From Bacillota bacterium (GTDB taxonomy: Bacteria > Bacillota > Clostridia > Christensenellales > Pumilibacteraceae), in the NCBI GenBank assembly GCA_009777485.1, contig WRLT01000012.1, forward strand, positions 1 to 64,000: 64,000 nt of DNA. The letters are read 5' to 3'. A model generated the notes under the pieces. That model was given only the letters and a program-made list of their open reading frames with translations. It did not search any database and was not told the DNA's origin. The position numbers were made by a program, and so were the translations under genes. Positions 1 through 10,326 of the stretch are shown in pieces (positions within the stretch are counted from its first letter, which is position 1; each line of letters starts with the position of its first letter).

Positions 1-146
1 CCTAATAGGATGAGTGATTTTTCTTCGTCGGTGCAAAGGTTGATAAATTTTTTGCCGCCGCAAAAGGGACAATCGTAAAAACTGCCGCTTGCTTGCTGCA
101 ACGCGCCTCCGCAAGTATCGCATAAAAACGAAGTAATTTTCACCAT
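1..146 (-). CDS. Zinc-ribbon protein, N-terminal part (truncated by window edge)
   Basis: Only the first 48 residues are visible. The ATG at 146-144 follows an AGGAG ribosome binding site five bases upstream. The segment carries two CxxC knuckles (Cys9/Cys12 and Cys26/Cys29), the layout of a rubredoxin-like zinc ribbon, and a further Cys38. Many clostridial proteins begin with such a knuckle followed by a membrane or unknown domain, so the function cannot be named. A well-formed promoter lies just upstream. The gene is real on start, RBS and promoter evidence; its product is unknown. Confidence 0.7.
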   Translation of the reverse strand, partial: MVKITSFLCDTCGGALQQASGSFYDCPFCGGKKFINLCTDEEKSLILL

Positions 147-183
147 AGTTCTCCTGTGTCGAAGTTTGTAGAATTATGGCTTA

Positions 184-212
184 ATTGTAGCACGGCAAAA
201 GGATTGCGTCAA
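184..212 (-). promoter_or_regulatory. Sigma-A type promoter for the zinc-ribbon gene
   Basis: On the minus strand TTGACG (212-207), a 17-base spacer and TACAAT (189-184) form a good housekeeping promoter about 40 bases before the ATG at 146. The same two hexamers and spacing recur before addB. Short A/T-rich direct repeats (AATAGGATTT at 211 and 241) lie behind it with no evident role. Confidence 0.7.
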
Positions 213-257
213 TAGGATTTTGTGCGCAGAAGGGATTTTTAATAGGATTTTAATAAT

Positions 258-3200
258 TTAAACCATCCATGCGGGCCAGGTGGAAATGTCGGGGCCGCCT
301 TTAAAGAGTAGAACTGTTGTCCATTCCCATACTTCGTTGGGGGAGGCTGCTAAAATAAAGTTTTCTGCTAGGGGTTGTGTAATAGCGGCAATGCCTCCTG
401 CTACGGATTCTACGTATTGTACGGTAGCTTCGTCGATTTGGTCGCCTATCGGTGTTCCGCCCGCTTGACCGTTGTCTGTACCTACCCAACTATCTATCGC
501 CGCTTTTGCCGCCGCCGCCGTGTCCGCCGCAAAAGGCGTTACAAATATCGAATCGTCCACCTTTACCGTAGCGCGGTGGCGGTTGCTTGCGTCGCCGCCC
601 GTCCAGTTGGTATCCCGCGTAGGACTACTTGCCGTACCCATCAACGCTCTTGCGCCGCTAGATTCGTGCGATGCCGAAATATCTACCACACTGCGGCTTA
701 TGGTAAGGATAAGGTTTCCTCTGTTATGCTGTCTCGGGTTTCCGATAATTCCGCCGCGCCTTGTTTGTGTGTTGCCGACAGCAAATTCAGCCGTGATTAA
801 GCAGTCTGTGACAGTAATGGTTTGCGGGGCGTCTCCTGCGTTTGTTCCGCCCACAACGCCGCCTTGATTGTTGCCGTTTGCCGTGAATTTTGCGTTTACC
901 TCTACACGGTTTAGCGTTAGCACGTTGTTTACATTATTTGAAAATCTACCTACTATGCCGCCGTTGTTGTCTGCGGTTGCGGCACTTTCGTACTGAACGG
1001 AAGAATCGTTTACCGTTACCCTTCCACCGCCTTCTATGCCGCCGATTAATCCTGCCTTTCCTGCTCCGGCGGCTGCGGTATAGCGTACATCAAAGCGGCT
1101 ATTGTCTACATTTACTACACTGTTGTTTAAAAGCCAACCGTATACCGCGCCGACGTATTGACGCACCGTAGCGGATACTACGGTAATATCGCAATCGATA
1201 ACGGTAAGCGTAGTTGTGCCAGATGCTCTGCCAAACAACGCGCCGTAATATTCGCCGTTGGTTACTTGGTCTGTCATGGTAAGCGACATTTTTACATTTT
1301 CTACCGTTACCGTCCCTGCGGTTGCGCCTGCAAGAAACCCGTGTCCTGTTGCGCCGCCGACGGCGAATTGTGCGTTTGTGAAATTAAGGTTTTGGAATTT
1401 CGCGCCGTTGGCTACGGTTTGGAATAATCCGCCGCGGTCATTAACCCGCGCCGCAGCGGCAGAGAGGTTACGGATTTCAAACCCGCCGCCGTCGAACGTG
1501 CCGTTAAATGCTGTGCGGTTGCCCGTAAACGGCAAGTCTAGACCGCCTTGTGCAACGGGAAGGGTTTCTATGGCGTCTACGGGACCGTCTAGGGTAAAGT
1601 CGGCTTGAGCCGTGCCGCCCGTATATTCGGTTCTGTCTTCGTTCCATGTGCCGCCTACCGTTCCGTTAAATAACCATCCGCGCAAGTCCAACCAACGCGC
1701 TTGTGCGGCTTCGGTAGCGGGATTGACCACCTCAACCGTACAAGTAGTAGATAGGTTTGCGGCAATGTGCGTAACGGTAATGGTTGCGCTGCCCTCACCT
1801 ATGGGGGTTACTACGCCGTTTGCAACCGTTGCTGCGTCTGTATTATCCGAAGCCCAACTAAACGCTGCCGCGTCTACACTGCTGAGAACGGTTACGCCTA
1901 AAACCTCTGCCTCGGCAATCAGTGTAACGGGGTTCATATCGCCTGGATCGGATTCGAAGGGCATGGTAAAGGTAAGTGCGGTTTCGCTTAGGCTGATAGA
2001 GTTATTAGTTACCGTTAGAGTGGCGTATGCTTTTAGTTCGCCGCTGACGGTAGTTACGGTAATCAGCGCAAAGCCAGAGGAAAGCGCGGTTATTTCGCCG
2101 CCCTGCGTAACGGAGGCTACGTTTTGGGTGCCTAATCCGACAAGCTGTGTCGGGTCGGGATTAAGAATATCCGCAACGTCTTCGATTGCCCACGTTACCG
2201 CTTTATTTTCGGCAATGAAAGGCAGAACGGTTGCCGAAAGAGTTTCGATATCGCCGGGGTCTAAAACCAGATTATCTTTATTTAAGGAAACTTCTTCTAC
2301 CTCGATATAGCGGTACGGCCCTAAAACGGGTAATTCGGTTACGCCCAGCTCTGCGCCGCGCCAGTACATAGCGGGCAGCGCGCTGAAATCGATGGTGGCG
2401 ATGTCGTCCAACATAAATACATGGCTGTTTACGATAGCGGCGTTTGTGTTGGGCTGACTGCCGCTGATACGCTGCTGGTCTAACAGATCGCCTACCACAA
2501 ACGTATCGTATATCCGTGCGTTCCAACCGACTACGCCGCCCGATGCCGCACTGGTTACACTGCCGTTAGAAATGCTGGTTTTTACTAAGCCTCGGTCTTG
2601 CTCATTCGCGCCGACAATTACGCCGCTGTTTGACCAATCCGGACTGGTTGCGGTAACTGTTGCCTCTACATATACGTTTTCGATAAGGCCGCGGTTTTCA
2701 CCTGCTATCGCACCTGAAACCGCTTCTCCGGTTACGGATGCCCCGATAATGTTGAGGTTTCTTACCCAACCGTTGGTGCCTGCCTCTGCCATAGCTGCGT
2801 TGGTGCCTGCCTCTGCGCCAAGCCGCGGGAATAAGCCTGTGCGTCCGCTGGAATTAATGGTGTAATTTTTAAGCGCGTAACCGCCGCCGTCTAAAATTCC
2901 TCTAAACGCGCCTGCATCGTTGTTAGCACCGATAGCGGCAAGCTCTCCGCCGATGTCGATATCGTTTACTAATAGATATCTGCCGTCTAATTTTAGGCGG
3001 ATTAAATCTAAGTCCTCCGCCGCCGACAGCCTGATAAAGCCGTTTAAGTCTGCGTTATAATCGTCGTAATCGTTTACGTTGATTATGCACTCGTCATAAA
3101 GGTCGGGGTTGCTTAGTACATGTGCCTTAACGGTTGCCGTGCCTGTGCCGTGCGCGGTAACTACGCCGAAATTATCTACCGTAATAATCGAAGTGCCGCC

Positions 3201-5285
3201 GCCTACAACCTCCCAAACAACGGTGTCGGTGTGGAATTCGGGGTCGGAAATGTAGTTAAGGGTAAGCGTGCTGAAAGATTCGCTGTTTGCCCCGTCTACG
3301 TTAAGCGTTAAGAATGCGGTATTTCTGGCAAACTCAAATGCGGTAATCGGGTTTTGGTCGTCGGTGAGGGTGATTACGCATTGCGCCGTTACGTCGGTGT
3401 TATCTAATGCGCGGACGGTAATGGTAACCGTTCCTGCCGCTGCCGAAAGTACGGTTACCCTGCCCGTGTGGTCTACGATAGCGGCAAGCTCGTTGCTAGA
3501 CAGCCACTCCACCGTAGTAAAGCTTGCGTTTTGCGGGGCAATCTCGCTGACTAGCGATTGCGAAACGCCTACATTTAGGGTTAGCTCGTATTGCCCTGTT
3601 TGGCTGTTAAAGGTTACGCCGTTTCCTGTTTCTATCGATATGCTTTCTACTGCGGTGTACGCATTGCGGAAAATCGGGTAAAAGCCTTGCTTAATTAGCC
3701 AATGCTCGGCGGTAAGCGCGTCAAAGTTAACGGTGTGGGCGTCTCTTGCCAAAAATACATGATTAGAGGCGTCTTGATTGAATGCCCCGCTGTTGGACGC
3801 AACCGCAAGCACATCGACAATCACCATGTTATCTACAATAGCAAAGTTGTTTATGCCTTTGCCGAAGTTGCTGGTAATCGGGTAAACGTTGTTGCCTGCC
3901 GTACCTACCGATACGGAGTTTTTAATAAAGCCCAAAGCCGCGCTTCCTTCGCCTGCGATTATGCCGCCTAATTGCCACGGGCCGCCGCCCGCCGCCGTTA
4001 CCGCTCCTTGCACAAAGCAATCGCGGATTAAGCCGTAGTTGTTGCCAGCAACGGTGCCGTTATGGCCAGGCGCGCCGTACACGACGCTGTTTACAAACGC
4101 TAAGTTTTGCACTAAGCCATTCTCGCCTGCTTCTGATTCTGCGGCGGTTGCGTTGCTAAGACCGATTTGACGGAATAAGCCGTTTTTACCTTCGGCAGTA
4201 GAGTTAATCAGCATGTTTTGTATGACAAAGCCTTTGCCGTCTAAAACTCCTGTAAAGGCGTTAGCGTCATTGGTTTCCGCGCCTATCGGGTCAAACGCAA
4301 TGCCTTGCATGTCTATGCTGTTGGCAAGGATAAAGTAGCCCGCTAAATTGCTGCGGATTAAATCAAAGTCGGCTACGGAAGTAATTGCTACTGCAACGTT
4401 TACCGTAGCGGTTGCCGTTTTGGTTGCATCGATTACAGACCTTGCCATAACGGTAAGCGTAGAGGCGGTTTCGCCCGCCGCTATTGTAAGTACGCCCGCC
4501 GCACTGATTTGCGTATCGGGGCTTGTGTTGTCCGAAACCGTCCATTCAACGGCTTGGCTAGGGTTGTTAGTGCCTGTTACCACTGCCGTGAAGGTTTGCG
4601 TGCCACCTGCGGCTAAAAGCAATTCTGTGGGTGAAACGGTTACGGAGTCTACGGTAGGAATCACTACACTGACAGACGCAGTTGCGGATTTAGCGGTATC
4701 TAGGGCACTGGTTGCGCGGACGGTAAGCGAAAGGGCGGTTTCTAAAACCGATACCGTAAGTACGCCCGCCGAACTGATTTCCGTGCCGGGGTCTTCAAAG
4801 CCCTCTACCGTCCACGTAACGGTTTGGCTGGGGTTGTTAGTGCCCAGTACCTCTGCGGTAAAGGCTTGGGTGTTGCCCGTTGAAACGGTAGCGGTAGACG
4901 GTGAAACCGTTACCGACGTAACCGTTGCAATTAACGCGCTTACCGTAATGGATTGGGTTGCGGTTTTGGTAACGCCGCGTTCGGTATACGAAACGGTTAC
5001 GGCGGTGTGTGTTACCGCCAGTGCGCCGCTGGGCGAAACGGTGTAGTTGGTAACCGCCGCCGTAGTGTCGTCGTCGTAAGAGGCGGTAACCACCATGCCT
5101 GCTGCGGCAAAGGATTCGCCCTCGATGTACGCCGTTTTGGTAGGCGGCGCGGTAATTGCGATGCTGGTTAAGGCTTTTTCTGTCGGCTGGGGGTCGGGCG
5201 GATTATTACATGCGGCAAAAATCGCCGCACCCAAAACCAGTGCCAACAATACCTTAATTAGCAAACCTAGCTGCTTCTTTTTCAT
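258..5285 (-). CDS. Giant surface lipoprotein with Ig-like and GLUG-type beta-helix modules
   Basis: The 1675-residue product begins with a lipoprotein signal peptide ending in AIFAAC (lipid-modified Cys26), so it is anchored outside the membrane. After a short linker come bacterial Ig-like (Big_2/Big_3) domains at roughly 35-300, then a GLUG-type beta-helix block (about 300-545; signature 'AFTGVLDGKGFVIQN'), more Ig-like domains (about 548-735), a second helix block (740-985), two Ig-like domains (1000-1195) and a third helix block to the end. Several Ig units share SVTVSP and TGTNNPSQ motifs, showing internal duplication. The start has a strong GGAGGAG seven bases upstream. Such proteins are usually adhesins or polysaccharide-contacting surface proteins; the ligand is unknown. 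No LPXTG sorting motif is seen. Confidence 0.9.
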   Translation of the reverse strand: MKKKQLGLLIKVLLALVLGAAIFAACNNPPDPQPTEKALTSIAITAPPTKTAYIEGESFAAAGMVVTASYDDDTTAAVTNYTVSPSGALAVTHTAVTVSYTERGVTKTATQSITVSALIATVTSVTVSPSTATVSTGNTQAFTAEVLGTNNPSQTVTWTVEGFEDPGTEISSAGVLTVSVLETALSLTVRATSALDTAKSATASVSVVIPTVDSVTVSPTELLLAAGGTQTFTAVVTGTNNPSQAVEWTVSDNTSPDTQISAAGVLTIAAGETASTLTVMARSVIDATKTATATVNVAVAITSVADFDLIRSNLAGYFILANSIDMQGIAFDPIGAETNDANAFTGVLDGKGFVIQNMLINSTAEGKNGLFRQIGLSNATAAESEAGENGLVQNLAFVNSVVYGAPGHNGTVAGNNYGLIRDCFVQGAVTAAGGGPWQLGGIIAGEGSAALGFIKNSVSVGTAGNNVYPITSNFGKGINNFAIVDNMVIVDVLAVASNSGAFNQDASNHVFLARDAHTVNFDALTAEHWLIKQGFYPIFRNAYTAVESISIETGNGVTFNSQTGQYELTLNVGVSQSLVSEIAPQNASFTTVEWLSSNELAAIVDHTGRVTVLSAAAGTVTITVRALDNTDVTAQCVITLTDDQNPITAFEFARNTAFLTLNVDGANSESFSTLTLNYISDPEFHTDTVVWEVVGGGTSIITVDNFGVVTAHGTGTATVKAHVLSNPDLYDECIINVNDYDDYNADLNGFIRLSAAEDLDLIRLKLDGRYLLVNDIDIGGELAAIGANNDAGAFRGILDGGGYALKNYTINSSGRTGLFPRLGAEAGTNAAMAEAGTNGWVRNLNIIGASVTGEAVSGAIAGENRGLIENVYVEATVTATSPDWSNSGVIVGANEQDRGLVKTSISNGSVTSAASGGVVGWNARIYDTFVVGDLLDQQRISGSQPNTNAAIVNSHVFMLDDIATIDFSALPAMYWRGAELGVTELPVLGPYRYIEVEEVSLNKDNLVLDPGDIETLSATVLPFIAENKAVTWAIEDVADILNPDPTQLVGLGTQNVASVTQGGEITALSSGFALITVTTVSGELKAYATLTVTNNSISLSETALTFTMPFESDPGDMNPVTLIAEAEVLGVTVLSSVDAAAFSWASDNTDAATVANGVVTPIGEGSATITVTHIAANLSTTCTVEVVNPATEAAQARWLDLRGWLFNGTVGGTWNEDRTEYTGGTAQADFTLDGPVDAIETLPVAQGGLDLPFTGNRTAFNGTFDGGGFEIRNLSAAAARVNDRGGLFQTVANGAKFQNLNFTNAQFAVGGATGHGFLAGATAGTVTVENVKMSLTMTDQVTNGEYYGALFGRASGTTTLTVIDCDITVVSATVRQYVGAVYGWLLNNSVVNVDNSRFDVRYTAAAGAGKAGLIGGIEGGGRVTVNDSSVQYESAATADNNGGIVGRFSNNVNNVLTLNRVEVNAKFTANGNNQGGVVGGTNAGDAPQTITVTDCLITAEFAVGNTQTRRGGIIGNPRQHNRGNLILTISRSVVDISASHESSGARALMGTASSPTRDTNWTGGDASNRHRATVKVDDSIFVTPFAADTAAAAKAAIDSWVGTDNGQAGGTPIGDQIDEATVQYVESVAGGIAAITQPLAENFILAASPNEVWEWTTVLLFKGGPDISTWPAWMV

Positions 5286-5329
5286 CTTTTTTCTCCTCCA
5301 AAAATTTTTTTATCTATTAAGTCTTTCCT

Positions 5330-5380
5330 ATTATCTTACTCTCAAAGAGAATAAGATAATACAAGAGGGTACCCTCTTGT
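5330..5380 (-). promoter_or_regulatory. Two abutting leader hairpins before the giant lipoprotein
   Basis: Positions 5361-5380 are a perfect 20-bp palindrome (ACAAGAGGGTACCCTCTTGT). Directly next to it, 5330-5343 and 5347-5360 form a 14-bp stem with a 3-base loop. The only imperfect pair in that stem is C-A in plus-strand RNA but a G-U wobble in minus-strand RNA, which argues that it folds in the transcript of the lipoprotein gene. Both sit just downstream of the predicted transcription start near 5391 and about 40 bases before the RBS. mRNA-stabilising 5' structure, attenuator or operator are all possible. Confidence 0.6.
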
Positions 5381-5398
5381 GCTGCTTATATTGGGTAC

Positions 5399-5427
5399 AT
5401 TTTACCATATAATATTAGGCTTGTCAA
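5399..5427 (-). promoter_or_regulatory. Promoter of the giant lipoprotein
   Basis: Minus-strand TTGACA (5427-5422), 17-base spacer, TAAAAT (5404-5399). Transcription would start near 5391, giving a leader of about 105 bases that contains the two hairpins. Confidence 0.75.
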
Positions 5428-5479
5428 TAGGCAAAATAAAAAAAAATAAAAATTTATATATGCACATATACTAGGTAAT

Positions 5480-6592
5480 ATGGAGAGGATTGTATTAACC
5501 GGCGGCGGGACTGCCGGACATATTGTACCTAATCTTGCGCTTTTGCCGCATCTGCACGATTTTGAATTGCATTATATCGGACAAAAGGCTTCTATGGAGG
5601 AGGAGTTGGTTAAACAAACCGACCCGCGCATTATTTTTCATCCGTTGGAATGTGTAAAATTTAACCGTAAGCTTTCGCTGAAACTGCTTGCCCTGCCGTT
5701 TAAGCTTTTGGCGTCAAAAAATCGCGCAAAACAAATCTTGCGCGAAATTAAGCCCAAAGTAATATTCTCCAAAGGCGGTTTTGTTTCGCTGCCCGTAATG
5801 CTTGCCGCAGGCAAAACGCCGCTGATTTTGCATGAGTCGGATTTTTCTATGGGGCTTGCCAACCGCATGGGCGCGAAAAAAAGCGCGGTGGTTTGCACCT
5901 CGTTTGCGCCGCTTGCCGCTAAAACAAAAAACGGACTCTGTACGGGTGCGCCGCTGCGCGCCGAAATTTACACGGGCAGCCGCTTTCGCGCCGAACAGCA
6001 AAGCGGGCTGCGCGGACGGAAAAGCTTGCTGATTATGGGCGGTTCTAGCGGCGCAAAGGCTATTAACGACGCCGTAGCGGCAGTTTTAGAGGCTTTGTGC
6101 GAGCGGTTTGATGTGGTACATATAACGGGTAAAAATTATACGCCCTCCGCCGTGCATCCGCGCTACTACCCTATCCCGTTTACTACGCAAATTGCCGACT
6201 ACTTTGCGTGGGCGGATTTTTGCGTAACACGCGGCGGCGCGAACGCGCTGTTTGAGTTAGCCGCGCTGGCAATCCCCTCGATTGTGGTGCCGCTGCCCAA
6301 AGGAATTTCGCGCGGTGACCAAATAGAAAATGCGGCGTATTTTGAAAGCAAGGGCTGTATGCGGGTGTTAGACCAGCTTACGCTTACTAAAAATCCCGCT
6401 GCCCTATTAAGCGCGCTGGATATTTTAACCGAAAATCGAGCAGCTTACCGCGCCGCATGTAAAAAAGCCGCGCACATAGACGGAACGGCTATGATTGCGC
6501 AGCTTATTAGGGATATGGTTATTGACAACTGTATTGAAAATCACGAAGTACAACTTACAACTGACGAATTTCGGAATATCATTGACAACTGA
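5480..6592 (+). CDS. murG: Peptidoglycan GlcNAc transferase MurG
   Basis: MurG adds GlcNAc from UDP-GlcNAc to lipid I at the inner membrane face, making lipid II. The 370-residue protein has the N-terminal GGGTAGHIVPNLAL loop, the GGSSGAKAIND loop opening the second Rossmann domain, and RGGANALFELAAL, the UDP-GlcNAc-binding segment. It stands alone, not in a division/cell-wall cluster. The last 22 residues (about 349-370) are encoded by the left arm and interior of an inverted repeat, so the native end has been replaced; catalytic regions are intact. No clear Shine-Dalgarno is present; TATACT at 5467-5472 lies seven bases before the ATG, though no good -35 accompanies it. Confidence 0.93.
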   Translation: MERIVLTGGGTAGHIVPNLALLPHLHDFELHYIGQKASMEEELVKQTDPRIIFHPLECVKFNRKLSLKLLALPFKLLASKNRAKQILREIKPKVIFSKGGFVSLPVMLAAGKTPLILHESDFSMGLANRMGAKKSAVVCTSFAPLAAKTKNGLCTGAPLRAEIYTGSRFRAEQQSGLRGRKSLLIMGGSSGAKAINDAVAAVLEALCERFDVVHITGKNYTPSAVHPRYYPIPFTTQIADYFAWADFCVTRGGANALFELAALAIPSIVVPLPKGISRGDQIENAAYFESKGCMRVLDQLTLTKNPAALLSALDILTENRAAYRAACKKAAHIDGTAMIAQLIRDMVIDNCIENHEVQLTTDEFRNIIDN

Positions 6593-6678
6593 CAACTGAC
6601 GAATTTCGGCTAAGTATTTTAATAGTATTTTAGCAATAATTTGTCAATTGTACTTCGTGATTTTCAATACAGTTGTCA
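6523..6678. repeat. Inverted repeat (MITE-like) overlapping the murG 3' end
   Basis: A perfect 31-bp inverted repeat: left arm 6523-6553, right arm 6648-6678, with 94 bases between. The interior holds an 18-bp direct repeat (6557-6574 and 6592-6609) and several copies of the word TGACAACTG in both orientations. The left arm and part of the interior are translated as the end of murG, whose stop falls at 6590-6592. The right arm ends 18 bases short of the rpoC stop. Lying between convergent genes it could also act as a two-way terminator, but the arrangement looks like an interspersed repeat. Confidence 0.75.
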
Positions 6679-6696
6679 GTTGTCAGTAGTATTTTG

Positions 6697-9600
6697 TCAA
6701 TTTTCTGCCGTGTTGCGCACTAATTGCTGCGGTTCGGGGGCAGCGGTTTCTACGGGATATACGTTTTTGTAGGCTTTCATGCCGGTACCTGCGGGGATTA
6801 GCTTACCGATAATAACGTTTTCTTTAAGCCCCAACAGCGGGTCTATTTTGTTTTTAATGGCTGCGTCCGTCAACACCCTTGCGGTTTCTTGGAAGGATGA
6901 GGCGGATAAAAAGCTATCGGTTGCCAGCGCGGCTTTTGTAATGCCTAGCAGCGTATGCTTTGCGGAGGCGGGGCGCGATAAATCGGCAATCGCTTTTTGG
7001 TTTGCCTCCTCAAACGACGCAAGCTCGGAAAGCTCGCCCGGCAAAAGCGTCGTATCGCCGCCGTCCTCTACGCGTACCTTTTTTAACATTTGGCGGATAA
7101 TAACCTCGATATGCTTATCGTTAATCGAAACGCCCTGACTGCGGTAAACAGACTGAACCTCTTTTAAGATATATTCTTGAACATCGCGCTTGCCTTTGGT
7201 GCGTAAAATGTCTTGCGGGTAAATCGGGCCTTCGGTAAGCGGGTCGCCCGCCGTAACGATTGCGCCTTTTTCTACGTTGGATTTTAAATGCGCCGAAAAC
7301 GGAATAACGTATTTATCTTCTTTGCCGTTATCTTGCTTGATAAAAATGTAGCGCGCGCCGTCTTTTTCTTCGATGCGCACCTTGCCGCCGTACTCGGCGA
7401 TTACCGCCGCGCCTTTGGGGTTGCGCGCCTCGAATAAGTCTTCTACGCGGGGCAAGCCTCTGGTAATATCGTCCGCCGACGCAACGCCGCCCGTGTGGAA
7501 CGTACGCATGGTTAATTGTGTGCCGGGCTCGCCGATACTTTGTGCGGCGATAATGCCTACTGCCTCGCCTATTTTTACGCGCTCGCTAGACGCCATGTCT
7601 TTGCCGTAGCACATTGCGCAAACGCCGTAACGGCTTTTGCACGTTAGCACGGTGCGGATAGCAACCTCTTTAATGCCCGCCTCTACTATGCTTTTTGCGA
7701 TTTCTTCGGTAATCATTTCGTTTACGCCGACTAAGATTTCTTTTTTGGCGGTTTTGATTTCTTCGGCGGCGTATCTGCCGATAATGCGGTCGGTAAGCGA
7801 CTCGATAACTTGACCGCTTTCGGTAATCGCACCGATTTTTACGCCTTTGGGGTCTGTGCCGTCAAAGCAATCGTTTTCGCGCACAATAACATCCTGCGCT
7901 ACGTCTACTAAGCGGCGCGTTAAATAGCCTGACTCGGCGGTTTTAAGCGCAGTATCTGCTAAGCCCTTGCGGCCGCCGTGGCTGGATATAAAGTATTCCA
8001 GTACGCTAAGGCCCTCGCGGAAGGACGAACGAACGGGTGTTTCCAGTGTTTCGCCTTGCGGGTTGGTCATAAGCCCGCGCATACCCGACAGCTGCGCAAT
8101 TTGTTTCATGCTGCCGCGCGCGCCCGATACGGCCATCATGTTAATCGGGTTGAATTTGCTAAGCGTTTTTTTAAGCGCGTCCGTTACCTCGTTGTTTGCC
8201 TTAGACCATTCGGAAACTACCAGCGTGTATTTTTCGCGGTGGGTCATGTGGCCGTACTTATATAATTCTTCAAAGCGCACCACGTTTTGTTCGGCTTTAT
8301 CTAGTATATCTTTCTTTTCGGTGGGAATGTGCATATCAAATACCGAAGTAGTAACTGCGCCGATGGTAGAGTATTTAAAGCCTAGCGACTTAATTTTATC
8401 TAACACGATACACGTTTGCGTAGAACCCTTCGTTCTAAAAACCGCCTCTACAACGCGCTGTAATCTAGATTTATCTACGGTTTCGTTTACCTCTAAATCA
8501 AACATGGTTTGGGGGTTTGTGCGGTCTACAAAGCCTAAGTCCTGCGGGATAGCGTCGTTAAACAGTATGCGCCCTACCGTAGTAATCACGGATTTATGCA
8601 GCCGCTTACCGTTTACCTCGCGGTATAGGCGTACCTTAATACGGGTTTGTAATTCGATTTCGCGGTTCGCATAAGCCATTTTCGCCTCGTCCGCGTCGGA
8701 ATAAATGCCTGCAAAATTTCCTTTTGCCTCTTCGCCCTTATATTCGCCTTTCGCGCCGGGCTTTTCGATTGTTAAATAATAGCAGCCGATAACCATATCT
8801 TGCGTAGGCGAACAAACGGGACGGCCGTCGGAAAGCTTTAAAATGTTGTTAGACGCCAACATGAGTACGCGCGCTTCCGTTTGCGCCTCAATCGAAAGCG
8901 GAACGTGAACCGCCATTTGGTCGCCGTCGAAGTCTGCGTTAAACGCGCCGCACGCTAGCGGGTGCAGTTTGATTGCGCGTCCCTCTACCAAAACGGGCTC
9001 GAACGCTTGAATACCTAAACGGTGCAGCGTGGGCGCACGGTTTAATAAAACGGGATGTTCTTTAATAACGTCTTCTAAAATTCCCCAAACGTCTGTGCCG
9101 CCGCGCTCTACAATGCGCTTGGCGGATTTAATGTTGTGCGTTTTGCCGCGCTGAACCAACTCGCGCATAACAAACGGCTTAAATAATTCCAGTGCCATTT
9201 CTTTGGGCAGGCCGCATTGATACATTTTTAATTCCGGCCCTACCACGATAACGGAACGGCCCGAATAGTCCACGCGCTTGCCTAAAAGATTTTGGCGGAA
9301 ACGGCCTTGTTTGCCGCGCAGTAATCCGCTTAATGCTTTCAATTCGCGGTTGCCTGCGCCCGAAACGGCTTTGCCTCTGCGCCCATTGTCTATCAATGCG
9401 TCTACCGCTTCTTGCAGCATACGCTTTTCGTTGCGAACAATAATATCGGGTGCGCCTAATTCCATAAGCTTTTTAAGGCGGTTGTTGCGGTTAATAACGC
9501 GGCGGTACAAATCGTTTAAGTCGCTGGTGGCAAAGCGTCCGCCGTCTAACTGAACCATAGGGCGTATTTCGGGCGGCAGTACGGGCAGCACTTCGGTAAC

Positions 9601-10278
9601 CATCCATTCGGGTGAATTGGTGGTGGATAGAAACGAATCTAAAATATCCAGCCGTTTAATCGCCTTTACTTTTTTAGAACCTGTGGACGTTTCGACGGTT
9701 TTTTTGGCTTCTTCGTATTCTTTTTTTAGGTCGATATGCGATAAAAGCTCGCGTATCGCCTCTGCGCCCATTGCAACCTTAAACGAATTGCCGTGCTTTT
9801 CTTTGGCTTCGATATACTGCGCGTCTGTAAGGATTTGCTTGTATTCTAAATCGGAGTCGCCGGGGTCGGTAACGATATAATGCACAAAATATACCACGTG
9901 CTCTAATGCTTTGGGCGGCATATCTAATAATAGCCCTATCCGCGACGGAACGCCCCTGAAATACCAAATATGCGTTACGGGCGCGGCAAGTTCTATATGC
10001 CCCATGCGCTCGCGGCGCACCTTGCAGCGCGTGATTTCTACGCCGCATTTATCGCAAATTACGCCCTTATAGCGGATGCGCTTATATTTGCCGCAATGAC
10101 ATTCCCAGTCCTTAGTCGGCCCGAAAATACGCTCGCAGAACAGCCCGTCTTTTTCGGGTTTTTGCGTGCGGTAGTTAATGGTTTCGGGTTTAGTTACCTC
10201 GCCGTATGACCATTCGCGGATTTTGTCGGGACCCGCTATGGCAATTTGAATTGAGTCGAAGTTATTTAATTCAAACAT
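6697..10278 (-). CDS. rpoC: RNA polymerase beta' subunit
   Basis: The 1193-residue protein is the catalytic beta' subunit. Visible landmarks are the N-terminal zinc site (Cys60, Cys62, Cys75, Cys78), the active-site NADFDGDQM loop near residues 445-455 with the three Mg-binding aspartates, and the second zinc region with [13 protein letters not shown]. The length is normal for Bacillota and no large lineage insertion is evident. It lies 48 bases after rpoB. An AGGAG is 11 bases from the ATG, rather far. It is not followed by rpsL, rpsG or fusA as in many Bacillota but by convergent murG. Confidence 0.98.
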   Translation of the reverse strand: MFELNNFDSIQIAIAGPDKIREWSYGEVTKPETINYRTQKPEKDGLFCERIFGPTKDWECHCGKYKRIRYKGVICDKCGVEITRCKVRRERMGHIELAAPVTHIWYFRGVPSRIGLLLDMPPKALEHVVYFVHYIVTDPGDSDLEYKQILTDAQYIEAKEKHGNSFKVAMGAEAIRELLSHIDLKKEYEEAKKTVETSTGSKKVKAIKRLDILDSFLSTTNSPEWMVTEVLPVLPPEIRPMVQLDGGRFATSDLNDLYRRVINRNNRLKKLMELGAPDIIVRNEKRMLQEAVDALIDNGRRGKAVSGAGNRELKALSGLLRGKQGRFRQNLLGKRVDYSGRSVIVVGPELKMYQCGLPKEMALELFKPFVMRELVQRGKTHNIKSAKRIVERGGTDVWGILEDVIKEHPVLLNRAPTLHRLGIQAFEPVLVEGRAIKLHPLACGAFNADFDGDQMAVHVPLSIEAQTEARVLMLASNNILKLSDGRPVCSPTQDMVIGCYYLTIEKPGAKGEYKGEEAKGNFAGIYSDADEAKMAYANREIELQTRIKVRLYREVNGKRLHKSVITTVGRILFNDAIPQDLGFVDRTNPQTMFDLEVNETVDKSRLQRVVEAVFRTKGSTQTCIVLDKIKSLGFKYSTIGAVTTSVFDMHIPTEKKDILDKAEQNVVRFEELYKYGHMTHREKYTLVVSEWSKANNEVTDALKKTLSKFNPINMMAVSGARGSMKQIAQLSGMRGLMTNPQGETLETPVRSSFREGLSVLEYFISSHGGRKGLADTALKTAESGYLTRRLVDVAQDVIVRENDCFDGTDPKGVKIGAITESGQVIESLTDRIIGRYAAEEIKTAKKEILVGVNEMITEEIAKSIVEAGIKEVAIRTVLTCKSRYGVCAMCYGKDMASSERVKIGEAVGIIAAQSIGEPGTQLTMRTFHTGGVASADDITRGLPRVEDLFEARNPKGAAVIAEYGGKVRIEEKDGARYIFIKQDNGKEDKYVIPFSAHLKSNVEKGAIVTAGDPLTEGPIYPQDILRTKGKRDVQEYILKEVQSVYRSQGVSINDKHIEVIIRQMLKKVRVEDGGDTTLLPGELSELASFEEANQKAIADLSRPASAKHTLLGITKAALATDSFLSASSFQETARVLTDAAIKNKIDPLLGLKENVIIGKLIPAGTGMKAYKNVYPVETAAPEPQQLVRNTAEN

Positions 10279-10326
10279 GTGCTATGTTTCTCCTAAAAAT
10301 TTCTTACTTGTGATTTTTTTGCAAAC

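Noticed and set aside
375-5046. Open frames on the plus strand opposite the giant lipoprotein (for example 1612-2310 and 4348-5046)
   Set aside because: They mirror Thr/Val/Ala-rich codons of the real gene, lack RBS and any recognisable domain.
6600-6696. Simple rho-independent terminator between murG and rpoC
   Set aside because: The 31-bp arms are 94 bases apart, include coding sequence of murG and have no T-run next to a compact stem; a repeat element fits better, though it may still end transcription.
7967-8674. 235-residue frame opposite rpoC
   Set aside because: Antisense to a conserved essential gene; no RBS, promoter or family pattern.
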